From FEN-1297 sp964498065 (GTDB lineage: Bacteria; Bacteroidota; Ignavibacteria; Ignavibacteriales; Ignavibacteriaceae): a stretch of 39,931 nucleotides of DNA. How positions within the stretch are numbered: position 1 is the first letter of the stretch; each line of letters starts with the position of its first letter. The DNA lies in NCBI GenBank assembly GCA_964498065.1, contig CAZCFZ010000034.1:1-39931 (forward strand), read 5' to 3'. The notes beneath the pieces were generated by a model. It ran no database searches and was not told where the DNA came from. It saw only the letters and a program-made list of their open reading frames with translations. This document shows positions 24,042-31,565 of the stretch, piece after piece. A program made the position numbers and the translations under genes.

Positions 24042-25427
24042 ATGAAAAATCATTATGATGTTATAGTAATCGGCAGCGGGCCTGGAGGCGAAGGCGCTGC
24101 TATGAAATGTACTAAAGAAGGATTGCACGTCGCTATGTGCGATTATTTTTCAATGGTAGGCGGAAGCTGTACGCACACAAGCACAATCCCGAGTAAAGCC
24201 CTGCGGCATGCAAGTCAAATTTTATATGAAAGCAATAGGCTGGATGAATCTAATTTTCAATCCTTGCTGAAAAAAGCTGAAATGGTTATTCAAGAACAGT
24301 TCAATCTAAGGAAAAGTTTTTATGAGCGTAACAAAGTAGATATAATTGACGGCAGGGCAAAATTTATTGATGAACACACCATTTTCGTTAAATTGACTAA
24401 CGGAGCGGAAGAAACTTATTCGGCCGATTATTTTTTAATTGCAACCGGTTCGCGTCCTTACCATCCTGATGATGTTGATTTTAATCATCCGAGAATTTTA
24501 GACAGCGACACAATTCTAAATTTGAAGGACAACCCCAGTACAATAACAATTTACGGTGCCGGCGTTATAGGCTGCGAATATGCTTCTATTTTTAGAGGAC
24601 TGCACGTAAAGGTAAATTTAATTAATACGCGTGATAAACTTCTTGCATTTTTAGATGATGAAATAATCGATGCAGTTGCATATCATTTACGTGAGAACGG
24701 CGTTATACTCAGGCACAGCGAAGAATATAAAAAGGTTGCTGCAGATGACAATGGAGTTACAGTCTATTTAAAATCAAACAAAGAAATTCGTACGGATTAT
24801 CTTTTATGGGCTCAGGGCAGGACGGGTAATTCAGATGATATGGGATTGGACAAACTCGGTATAAAAACAAATGCTCAAGGTTCAATTGTAGTGAATGAAA
24901 ATAACCAGACTCCAATTCCTCATATTTATGCGGCCGGTGATATCATCGGGTTTCCGAATCTTGCAAGTGCTTCTTATGATCAAGGAAGATTTGCGGCGAC
25001 TCATATTGTATTCGGTAAATGCGATCATCAGCTTGTTGAATTTATACCGACAGGAATTTACACTATCCCGGAAATTAGTTCGGTAGGTTACACGGAAGAA
25101 CAATTAACAAAAGAAAAAATTCCTTATGAAGTCGGGCATTCTTTCTTCAAGCATTTGGCGCGTGCACAAATAACAGGCAGAACAACGGGAATGTTAAAAA
25201 TTCTTTTTCACAGGGAAACATTAAAAATACTCGGCGTGCATTGTTTCGGTCATGGCGCTGCGGAAATTATTCATATCGGCCAGGCTATTATGTCGCAGAA
25301 AGGTGACGGAAATACCCTAATGTTTTTTATCAACACAACTTTTAATTACCCTACAATGGCCGAGGCTTATAGAGTTGCGGCGCTAAACGGGATTAACAGA
25401 GTAAACCAGTTAAAAAAGAATTTGTAA
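24042..25427 (+). CDS. sthA: Soluble pyridine nucleotide transhydrogenase (Si-specific), 461 aa
   Basis: This flavoprotein moves hydride between NADPH and NAD+ in the cytoplasm. The FAD motif is VIVIGSGPGGEGAA (7-20 from the chosen ATG). The region GGSCTHTSTIPSKALRHASQ has only one Cys (Cys43) where dihydrolipoamide dehydrogenases have CxxxxC. This loss of the redox pair is the mark of SthA. A second Rossmann motif GAGVIGCEYASIF follows near 172, and the C-terminal dimer domain has FNYPTMAEAYRVAALNG. The length of 461 equals the E. coli type. A GTG two codons upstream (24036) is an alternative start. It stands alone, converging with the DUF819 gene. Confidence 0.92.
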   Translation: MKNHYDVIVIGSGPGGEGAAMKCTKEGLHVAMCDYFSMVGGSCTHTSTIPSKALRHASQILYESNRLDESNFQSLLKKAEMVIQEQFNLRKSFYERNKVDIIDGRAKFIDEHTIFVKLTNGAEETYSADYFLIATGSRPYHPDDVDFNHPRILDSDTILNLKDNPSTITIYGAGVIGCEYASIFRGLHVKVNLINTRDKLLAFLDDEIIDAVAYHLRENGVILRHSEEYKKVAADDNGVTVYLKSNKEIRTDYLLWAQGRTGNSDDMGLDKLGIKTNAQGSIVVNENNQTPIPHIYAAGDIIGFPNLASASYDQGRFAATHIVFGKCDHQLVEFIPTGIYTIPEISSVGYTEEQLTKEKIPYEVGHSFFKHLARAQITGRTTGMLKILFHRETLKILGVHCFGHGAAEIIHIGQAIMSQKGDGNTLMFFINTTFNYPTMAEAYRVAALNGINRVNQLKKNL

Positions 25428-25468
25428 ATTTCTCGGTTTCAGTTTATTATGATAATTGTGCCGTAAAG

Positions 25469-26611
25469 TTAATGAAGAATATTTCCCAATCCGACACCGA
25501 TAAAAGTAGCAATTGCATAGCCGAGTGTTCCGCAAAGGACAGCAGGGATTACAAGATCTTTCCAATTTTTTGCAATAGCCATAGCAGCGGCGGTAGTCGG
25601 TCCGCCCATATTTGCATTCGAAGCTATAACAATTTCCGCAAGATCGAGTTTAAATAACTTGCTTGCTGTCAAGATAAATATAAGGTGAATCAACAATATT
25701 ACAGCAGCAAAGAAAAATAAAATCGGTCCGACTTTTAATACTACATAAATATTTGCGCTTGCGCCTATTACAACAAAAAATACCTGCATCAGCAAAGCGC
25801 CGATTTGGTCGGCACCTTCAATTGTCCCGATCTGCTTTGGAAACACCGTAGCTAATAAAACAACAATAGCCGTAATAATTAATATTCCGCTTCCCTGAAT
25901 GTTAATAAAGCCTTCTAAAAGAAATCCCGCCGCACAAATTGAAAATCCGACGGCAAGTGCTTTTGCCATGTTAAATAAATCAGGTTTTTCCTGTTCGTTT
26001 ATTTTTATACTTTCATCTGTTGAATTTGCCTTATCATCATGCTCGGTAGGATATAATTTTTTAAAAAATGCGCTGTTGGGAATTGCAAACAAAATTACAA
26101 AGTAAGTTGCCATAACAAGGTTATCGGCAGCTACGCCGGCGGTTAACAAATCTCCAGCATGCAGATGAAGTGCGGCGGCAGTCGCTACATAATTCATCGA
26201 TCCGCCTATATATGTCGAACAAAAAATACCTGCCAGCTTCCAGCCTTCGGGTCCTAAATTAAATATTTTAAATGATATGAGAGTACCGATAATTGTACCT
26301 ACAGCACCGAACAAAAAAGCAATTAATGTAGGCCCGGCCTCTTTAATTATTTTTCTAAGATTGGCTTTAAAAAGAAGAAGCGGTATTGCAAGCGGAACAA
26401 GATAATTCCAAACTAAATCATATGCAGGTGCCTGAGTAGGAATTACTGAAATGTTTGAAAGAATAAAAGCAATTATTATGGCAATAACAACTGCCGAAAG
26501 CTTTGAGCCTATTTTGGATTTTTCCGCCCACAAGCTGAATGCGGCAATTATGAAAAGAACTGCCCAGAGCAGCCAATGATCGTTGGAAGTAATAAGAGTT
26601 CCTTCAAACAA
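25469..26611 (-). CDS. DUF819 family integral membrane protein, 380 aa
   Basis: About ten hydrophobic helices, with typical DUF819 segments LLFKANLRKIIKEAGPTLIA, the loop TYIGGSMNYVATAAAL, AGVAADNLVMATYF and the late SNANMGGPTTAAAMA. The family resembles anion or sodium transporters in outline, but no substrate is established. The loop at about 195-220 is hydrophilic and charged. The start is TTG at 26611, supported by GGAGG 6-7 bases before it on the minus strand, while no ATG lies near, so TTG is chosen. It converges with sthA (41 bases between stops). Confidence 0.87.
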   Translation of the reverse strand: MFEGTLITSNDHWLLWAVLFIIAAFSLWAEKSKIGSKLSAVVIAIIIAFILSNISVIPTQAPAYDLVWNYLVPLAIPLLLFKANLRKIIKEAGPTLIAFLFGAVGTIIGTLISFKIFNLGPEGWKLAGIFCSTYIGGSMNYVATAAALHLHAGDLLTAGVAADNLVMATYFVILFAIPNSAFFKKLYPTEHDDKANSTDESIKINEQEKPDLFNMAKALAVGFSICAAGFLLEGFINIQGSGILIITAIVVLLATVFPKQIGTIEGADQIGALLMQVFFVVIGASANIYVVLKVGPILFFFAAVILLIHLIFILTASKLFKLDLAEIVIASNANMGGPTTAAAMAIAKNWKDLVIPAVLCGTLGYAIATFIGVGLGNILH

Positions 26612-26876
26612 TTTTTCCTCCGAACTTGCTTAAATATTTATGATGTGTAAAAATTAAAATAGGGCTTTATATTATAAGATGCTAAAATATCTTAATGAGA
26701 AAAATAATTTATACCATCAAGGATTATATTATAAATCTTTAGTAATTGTTCGGGCAATTGAGCTTTTAATTGAGAAGATGAATACTTAAATTATTCAAAG
26801 CTTTTATAAAAATTAAAAATTTACCTGGATTCAAATTTAACTTCACTGCAAGCGGATTGTATTTAAAAAATATAAA

Positions 26877-27383
26877 ATGAACACAACTGTCGAAAAAAAT
26901 AATTTCGATAATTTCATTATTATCCGTACACCCGGGATGAACGACTTTAATGAATTTTATGAACTGTTTTCAAAACCGGGTAATGGCCCCGCTCCTTTCG
27001 TACAGCCGCCGTTAACTGAAAATAATTTTGCGAGATATATAGAAAGTCTGGATAATATTAGAAAAATCGGATTCTTTATTTGTTTTAGCGATACGAAAAA
27101 AATAATAGGAGTTGTAAACATCAGTGAAATAATTAAAGGTTATTTCCGGAGTGCATTCCTGGGGTTTTATTTGGCAAAAGAGTTTGAAGGAAAAGGATTA
27201 ATGTATGCCGGCTTAAGTGAGGTAATGAAATATGCATTTGATACAATTGATTTGCACAGACTTGAAGCAAACATTCAGCCGGATAACATAAGGTCAAAAT
27301 CTTTGGTAAAAAAATTAGGTTTTAAATATGAAGGCTTCTCGGAAAAATATTTAAAAATAAACGGCGAATGGAAAGACCATTAA
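26877..27383 (+). CDS. GNAT acetyltransferase (RimJ/RimL-like), cut short by a stop codon
   Basis: This is an acetyl-CoA-dependent N-acetyltransferase. It has FRSAFLGFYLAKEFEGKGLM (the acetyl-CoA loop area), DTIDLHRLEANIQPDNIRS and KKLGFKYEGFSEKYLKINGEWKD, as in RimJ-type enzymes. The family usually continues after W(R/K)DH with E-R-W. Here the codon after DH is TAA, and the same frame goes on as RWAIIKENWKGNK to a TGA that overlaps the next start as ATGA (27422-27425). The TAA therefore looks like a single-base change from GAA, removing about 14 conserved residues. The protein may still fold, but activity is doubtful. The ATG at 26877 has no clear ribosome site. Confidence 0.85.
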   Translation: MNTTVEKNNFDNFIIIRTPGMNDFNEFYELFSKPGNGPAPFVQPPLTENNFARYIESLDNIRKIGFFICFSDTKKIIGVVNISEIIKGYFRSAFLGFYLAKEFEGKGLMYAGLSEVMKYAFDTIDLHRLEANIQPDNIRSKSLVKKLGFKYEGFSEKYLKINGEWKDH

Positions 27384-27421
27384 AGATGGGCAATTATTAA
27401 AGAAAATTGGAAGGGAAATAA

Positions 27422-27775
27422 ATGAGACAAGATCTTGAAGTATCTGAATCGATTGAAATAAACACAGGGCCTGATAAAGTGTGGAAAGCATTAATTAATA
27501 CTGATATTATTAAAAAGTATTTATTCGGAACGCAGACTATCACAGATTGGAAGGTCGGGAGCGAGATTGTTTTTCAAGGTGAATACCGGGGGATAACATG
27601 TCAAGACAAAGGGAAAAATTATTCTCCGGTTACTTACAACGCAGATGTAATAGGCAGAAATAAAACCAGGTTTGCCTGGACACAGAAAGGTTTTGCAGGC
27701 CAGCAGGGATATGAACATTCAAAAAACGGAATGGAATAACTTCTTGAAAAAATTAAAAATATTGTGGAAAGATAA
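27422..27775 (+). pseudogene. Degraded SRPBCC (AHSA1-like) protein gene
   Basis: The N-terminal 60 residues (SIEINTGPDKVWKALINTDI, TDWKVGSEIVFQGEY) are a normal AHSA1-like SRPBCC ligand-binding domain. Compared with the intact relative at 30301, about 25 residues are missing between CQDKG and KNYSPVTY. At 27737-27739 an in-frame TAA follows YEHSKNGME, while the same frame goes on as LLEKIKNIVER to another TAA at 27773-27775, which is the expected family ending. So the gene carries both an internal deletion and an early stop. The shortened frame (27422-27739, 105 aa) may still be translated. Its start overlaps the original end of the GNAT gene. Confidence 0.75.
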
Positions 27776-27806
27776 ATTTTTTATAACTAATTAGCTGGAG
27801 TCAATA

Positions 27807-28289
27807 ATGGTCACCAAAGAAACCTTATTAAAATTATTCAGAAAAGAATTTGCAACTACTCTTAAAGTTATGCAGGCATTCCCGGAAGACAAATTAGATT
27901 TTACTCCGCACGAGCGGTCTCAGACTGCTAAAAAGATTTTGTCAACATTTGTGTTTGAAATGTTTTTAACCGAGTCTTATGTCTTCGGCGAAAAATTGGA
28001 TAGATCAGTCTTTCAGAATTATAATCCTAAAGACCTCCACACTCTTATTGAAGATTTTAATAATCAAACATCAATTGTAATTAATAAATTATCCGATTTA
28101 TCAGATAATGAAATTAAAAAGACTATTGAATTTGCCGGGGCAAAATTTATTGCCGATGAATTTATGTTAATGATGCTTTTTGACCATATACACCACCGGG
28201 GACAAATGTCTGTTTATATTCGCCTCGCAGGCGGAAAAGTTCCTTCGGTTTACGGACCGTCAGCGGATGATCCCACAACAAATTTTTAA
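27807..28289 (+). CDS. DinB-like protein, 160 aa
   Basis: A four-helix-bundle protein of the DinB/YfiT group (thiol-dependent transferases or damage-inducible proteins of mostly unknown role). The C-terminal signature DHIHHRGQMSVYIRLAGGKV, then PSVYGPSADDP, is complete and contains the HxxxH-type metal ligands. The usual first His in helix 2 is not visible around FVFEMFLTE, so metal binding may be incomplete. It begins 31 bases after the end of the damaged SRPBCC gene and probably belongs to the same small operon. Unlike its two neighbours it looks full length. The ribosome site is weak (CTGGAGTCAATA). Confidence 0.83.
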   Translation: MVTKETLLKLFRKEFATTLKVMQAFPEDKLDFTPHERSQTAKKILSTFVFEMFLTESYVFGEKLDRSVFQNYNPKDLHTLIEDFNNQTSIVINKLSDLSDNEIKKTIEFAGAKFIADEFMLMMLFDHIHHRGQMSVYIRLAGGKVPSVYGPSADDPTTNF

Positions 28290-28492
28290 TTGTTAATTAA
28301 ATAACACCGTAGATAATATTATTTCATTAAAGTTATATGATGCTGCTTTTAATTGAAGCAATATTTATTGTTATGGGTATGTGCTGTATCAAACTCGTTT
28401 GAATTTATTCAATCAATTAAATACTTTTTTAAATGAGTTTAACATTTTAAAGTTGATTAAAGTTATACAAAAAAAGTAATAAGAGGTTTTTG

Positions 28493-29497
28493 ATGAAATA
28501 TAGAAAGCTCGGAAATACGGATGAAAAATTATCTGCGGTAGGATTGGGCTGCATGGGTATGAGTCATGCATACGGTGTAACCAATGATGAAGAATCGATT
28601 AAAGTTCTTCACAAAGCATTGGATCTGGGAATTAATTTTTGGGATACGGCTGATTTCTACGGCGCGGGTAAAAACGAAGAACTTATTTCAAATGTTTTAC
28701 CGGCAAATAGAGATAAGGTTTTTATAGCAACTAAATTCGGTTTTAGAATTAAAGAGGGAATAAAAAACTTTAAAAGCATGGATGACGCTTATCTCGATTG
28801 TTCGCCTGCATATATAAAAAAAGCTGTCGAAGCAAGTTTGAAAAGATTAAAGATCGATACAATTGATTTATACTATGCGCATAGAATTGATCCGAAAGTT
28901 TCTGTGGAAAAAACGGTTGGAGCAATGGCGGATCTTGTTAAGGAAGGAAAAGTTCGTTACCTCGGTTTATCCGAAGCATCTGCCGATTCAATCAGAAGAG
29001 CTAATGCGGTTCACCCGATAGCCGCTTTACAAAGCGAATATTCTTTATTAACCAGGGATGTTGAAAAAGAGATTATGCCGGTCTGCCGTGAGCTTAATAT
29101 TTCTTTAATCCCGTTCAGCCCTCTCGCCCGCGGATTAATGACGAATACAGTTAGAAGAGAAACAATGCCCGAAAATGATTTTCGCAGAACCATACCAAGG
29201 TTTGACGATAAATATTGGGAGAATAATTCTAAGCTTGCTGCCGGTTTTGAAGACCTTGCACAAAAGAAAAGCTGTACTCCGGCACAATTAGCACTTGCAT
29301 GGGTTCTGGCGCAGGGAGAAAATGTTATTCCTATCCCGGGGACTAAAAAAATTAAATACCTGGAAGAAAATGCAAAGGCCGCAGATATAAAACTTAGTGC
29401 GGAAGATTTGAATGATATAGAAAATTTAATGAAAAAATATCCCGATATTGGTCCGAGGTATAATACAAACACTATGAAGCTTGTAGATAAAAAATAA
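28493..29497 (+). CDS. Aldo/keto reductase, 334 aa
   Basis: This is an NADPH-dependent oxidoreductase with the TIM-barrel aldo/keto reductase fold. The N-terminal block KYRKLGNTDEKLSAVGLGCM and GMSHAYG are those of the subfamily with YhdN/IolS-like and plant auxin-induced proteins. The catalytic four are present: Asp51 and Tyr56 in WDTADFYG, Lys81 in ATKFG, His130 in YYAHR. Late cofactor elements IPGTKKIKYLEEN are also complete. The ATG at 28493 is used; a TTG one codon before it gives the same protein, and AAGAGG lies just upstream. It is a single gene, with a 200-base gap behind the dinB-like gene that shows no other feature. The natural substrate is unknown. Confidence 0.93.
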   Translation: MKYRKLGNTDEKLSAVGLGCMGMSHAYGVTNDEESIKVLHKALDLGINFWDTADFYGAGKNEELISNVLPANRDKVFIATKFGFRIKEGIKNFKSMDDAYLDCSPAYIKKAVEASLKRLKIDTIDLYYAHRIDPKVSVEKTVGAMADLVKEGKVRYLGLSEASADSIRRANAVHPIAALQSEYSLLTRDVEKEIMPVCRELNISLIPFSPLARGLMTNTVRRETMPENDFRRTIPRFDDKYWENNSKLAAGFEDLAQKKSCTPAQLALAWVLAQGENVIPIPGTKKIKYLEENAKAADIKLSAEDLNDIENLMKKYPDIGPRYNTNTMKLVDKK

Positions 29498-29710
29498 TCA
29501 CGGCAGGCGGTTAAGTATCCAGTCTTCCTTTTGCTTTTGGGCTTCTTGAATAGTTTTAAAATTATAGACTCCATGCGGAAATCTTTTTGTAAAAATCTTG
29601 CCGAAGGTTTCATAGAAGTCCGAAAGCATTCGGTAATAGTTTTCATCGGGATTTTTAACTATTAAGGCATCACGGGCTTCCTGGTATGTTTTGTATTTAA
29701 ATACCGGCAT
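29498..29710 (-). CDS. Small hypothetical protein, 70 aa, partner of the nucleotidyltransferase
   Basis: A soluble basic protein with two similar halves: FKYKTYQEARDALIVKNPDE near the start, and YNFKTIQEAQKQKEDWILN near the end. This '(F/Y)K..T.QEA' layout recurs in small partner proteins of stand-alone nucleotidyltransferases. Its start lies 14 bases inside the end of the upstream nucleotidyltransferase gene, so they are translated together. It may act as an antitoxin or neutralising partner, or simply help the enzyme bind; this is inference. Its stop directly abuts the end of the aldo/keto reductase gene on the other strand. Confidence 0.7.
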   Translation of the reverse strand: MPVFKYKTYQEARDALIVKNPDENYYRMLSDFYETFGKIFTKRFPHGVYNFKTIQEAQKQKEDWILNRLP

Positions 29711-30164
29711 TTTTTTTTAATTGTTTTAAATAATATAAATCTTCTTTATCAATATTTCTAGGGGTATTTTCTTTCATTTTTATAAGAGAGTCAATATCAG
29801 CTACTTTGACTTTTATCTTATCAATTTCAATTTCATGTGATTTTATATTATAAAAATTAAACATCTCACCTAATTGAACCAGAATATCAATAGCATATCC
29901 TTCCGGTGTTCCGTACCTGGTTACGTGATATAATTCCTTGTCTGATAATATAATTTTTTCAATTGAGTCATCGTTAAATACTTCTTTTAATGCAGCTCTT
30001 AGTTTATTAAAATTTTTTTCTTCGGGTTTTATAAAAATATCAATATCATTAGTAGCACGGGGAATACCATATAGGGCAACTGCGTACCCGCCGACAAGTA
30101 TATATTCAACTTTGTGCTTTTCAAAGGCAGATAACACTTTATTGAAGGATGAAAAAAAATTCAT
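29697..30164 (-). CDS. Nucleotidyltransferase (MNT/AbiEii-like), 155 aa
   Basis: The nucleotidyltransferase signature is clear: YILVGGYAVALYGIPRATND then IDIFI, with Gly25-Gly26 and the metal ligands Asp40 and Asp42. The third acidic residue is probably Asp in YAIDILV (about residue 93). Enzymes of this group transfer nucleotides to proteins or tRNA and many are toxins or their regulators (MNT-HEPN and AbiE systems), but no HEPN protein is nearby. The partner is the 70-aa gene overlapping its 3' end by 14 bases. Start ATG at 30164, no clear ribosome site. The function is open. Confidence 0.83.
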   Translation of the reverse strand: MNFFSSFNKVLSAFEKHKVEYILVGGYAVALYGIPRATNDIDIFIKPEEKNFNKLRAALKEVFNDDSIEKIILSDKELYHVTRYGTPEGYAIDILVQLGEMFNFYNIKSHEIEIDKIKVKVADIDSLIKMKENTPRNIDKEDLYYLKQLKKNAGI

Positions 30165-30300
30165 TTATGTATTTTTCTTATCTAATGACTAAAGAATTAT
30201 AATATTAATTTAACATTAAAACCAATTAATTATGATAGTTATCAAGGAATAATTCATAAATAGATTTTAAATTGTTCTAAAATTTATTAAGATAAATGTT

Positions 30301-30729
30301 GTGGATAAAGTATTATTTTTAAAAAAAATTATAACTATTGATGCGCCGCCGGCTGAAGTCTGGGATGCAATTACGAATCCGGAATTAACAAAACAATACA
30401 TGTACCACAGCGAAGTAATTTCTGATTGGAAGAAGGGAAGCTCAATTATCTGGCAGGATGCCGATACAAAGAAAGTTCACGTTAAAGGAATTATTTTAGA
30501 AATTGATCCCGGACGATTGTTAAGAACCAAAGATTTAAGCATTGATTCCGGCCTGCCGGATGTTGAATCAAATTATTCATACGTTACTTATGAGCTGGAT
30601 GAAGAGAACAGCAGAACTAATTTAAAAGTTACAGAAGATAATTTTAACGGCGATGAAAAAAGATATAAGGATTCTGATAATTTTTGGAATGTAGTTCTTA
30701 AAGGATTAAAAGATTTGTTGGAAAGTTGA
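30301..30729 (+). CDS. SRPBCC (AHSA1-like) domain protein, 142 aa
   Basis: A single-domain START-like protein (FLKKIITIDAPPAEVWDAIT, then SDWKKGSSIIWQ and the late SDNFWNVVLKGLKDLLES). Such proteins bind small hydrophobic ligands, and the AHSA1 name comes from Hsp90 activators, but bacterial single-domain forms are mostly uncharacterised. The start codon is GTG. No in-frame ATG fits the domain start. It is complete and serves as the reference showing what the damaged copy at 27422 has lost. It seems to be a single-gene unit, with no convincing ribosome site before the GTG. Confidence 0.83.
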   Translation: MDKVLFLKKIITIDAPPAEVWDAITNPELTKQYMYHSEVISDWKKGSSIIWQDADTKKVHVKGIILEIDPGRLLRTKDLSIDSGLPDVESNYSYVTYELDEENSRTNLKVTEDNFNGDEKRYKDSDNFWNVVLKGLKDLLES

Positions 30730-30855
30730 TAGTTTAAGTTTGTGAAAAATAGTAGTGCCCTGGAAAGAGAGTATTACGTAGTATGATGAAATTGCTTGTA
30801 TTTATGTTTGGGTTTTAGATTAAATTATTAAAAACAAAATGGAGGTTTATTTAAG

Positions 30856-31248
30856 ATGAAAAAATATGCACTCGCTTTCGTGATAACTCTTCTATTGTCA
30901 TGCGGATTATATGCCCAGAATTCATCAAACATAAAAGTTACAGATATTGCTGTCTGCACTTCTATAGAAAACAGGCAGCCGGTAGGAACTGATTCTGTCT
31001 TTAATTCTGATGTTGGAAAATTATACTGCTTTACGGGACTCACAAGCCAAATAGATACGACGGAAATTTCTCATGTCTGGTTTTATAAGGATAAACAAAT
31101 GGCAAAAATTAATTTGCCGGTTAAAGCAAAAACATGGCACACATGGTCTGCTAAAACTATCGTACCGGCCTGGAAAGGTAATTGGCGTGTGGAAATACAG
31201 GATTCAAACGGAAATGTTATTGCCAGCAAATCATTCCAGATAAAGTAG
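30856..31248 (+). CDS. Secreted DUF2914-like protein, 130 aa
   Basis: Signal peptide MKKYALAFVITLLLSCGLYA with cleavage before QNSS. The Cys in the hydrophobic stretch (LLSC) might instead be a lipobox. The body (ITDIAVC-like start, SHVWFYKDKQMAKINLPV, WHTWSAKTIVPAWKGNWRVE and the ending IASKSFQIK) matches DUF2914, a beta-sandwich domain of unknown role. GGAGG lies about 10 bases before the ATG, slightly far. It is likely exported to the periplasm or cell surface. It is followed by a strong inverted repeat at 31275-31308. Confidence 0.8.
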   Translation: MKKYALAFVITLLLSCGLYAQNSSNIKVTDIAVCTSIENRQPVGTDSVFNSDVGKLYCFTGLTSQIDTTEISHVWFYKDKQMAKINLPVKAKTWHTWSAKTIVPAWKGNWRVEIQDSNGNVIASKSFQIK

Positions 31249-31274
31249 GAAGATATTGTCCTTTGATAAAGCTG

Positions 31275-31308
31275 TTGGTTAATGATAATATACAATATCA
31301 TTAACCAA
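31275..31308. terminator. Strong hairpin after the DUF2914 gene
   Basis: TTGGTTAATGATA (31275-31287) pairs perfectly with TATCATTAACCAA (31296-31308) across an 8-base loop. It begins 27 bases after the stop codon. It lacks a T run on either side, so it could slow transcription or protect the mRNA end rather than act as a classical terminator. Confidence 0.5.
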
Positions 31309-31355
31309 TGGTTGTGGACTCTGTATGAGTCCACGGACTCTGACGAGATTTATCC
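31300..31355 (+). repeat. Dispersed spacer repeat, copy 1
   Basis: It shares with 33678-33752 the words ATTAACCAATGG, GAGTCC, CGGACT and GATTTATCC in the same order. Inside, TGGACTC and GAGTCCA can form a 7-bp hairpin. Confidence 0.55.
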
Positions 31356-31565
31356 ATTTGGGTTAAAGTGAAAAACATTAACTGCTCTTAATGATTTCTC
31401 CGAAGGAGTCCTGTGGACAACCGTTTTTACTCATTCATCTGCGCCTGAAAATTCGGAAGCTCACATAAACATATTGTTTATTAAAATTATAATCTCCAAT
31501 TTTACAGAGTAATTAAAACTTTTCTTAATGCGGAATAAGATATCAATTAAAAGAGGGAGAATAAA

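Larger units (their letters stand above)
31249..31565. other. Intergenic gap with hairpins and repeat copy 1
   Basis: It contains the 13-bp-stem hairpin (31275-31308), a copy of a dispersed spacer repeat (31300-31355) and the ribosome site of the next gene (AGAGGGAGA near 31552). No gene was seen. Confidence 0.6.

Noticed and set aside
27422..27775. TAA used as a sense codon in this organism
   Set aside because: TAA ends many intact genes in the window (for example 14641, 17437, 22098 is TAG, 23521), so reassignment is not supported; local decay fits better.
29011..29646. 211-codon frame on the minus strand across the aldo/keto reductase
   Set aside because: It lies opposite a gene with a complete catalytic set and is a shadow of that gene's codon use.
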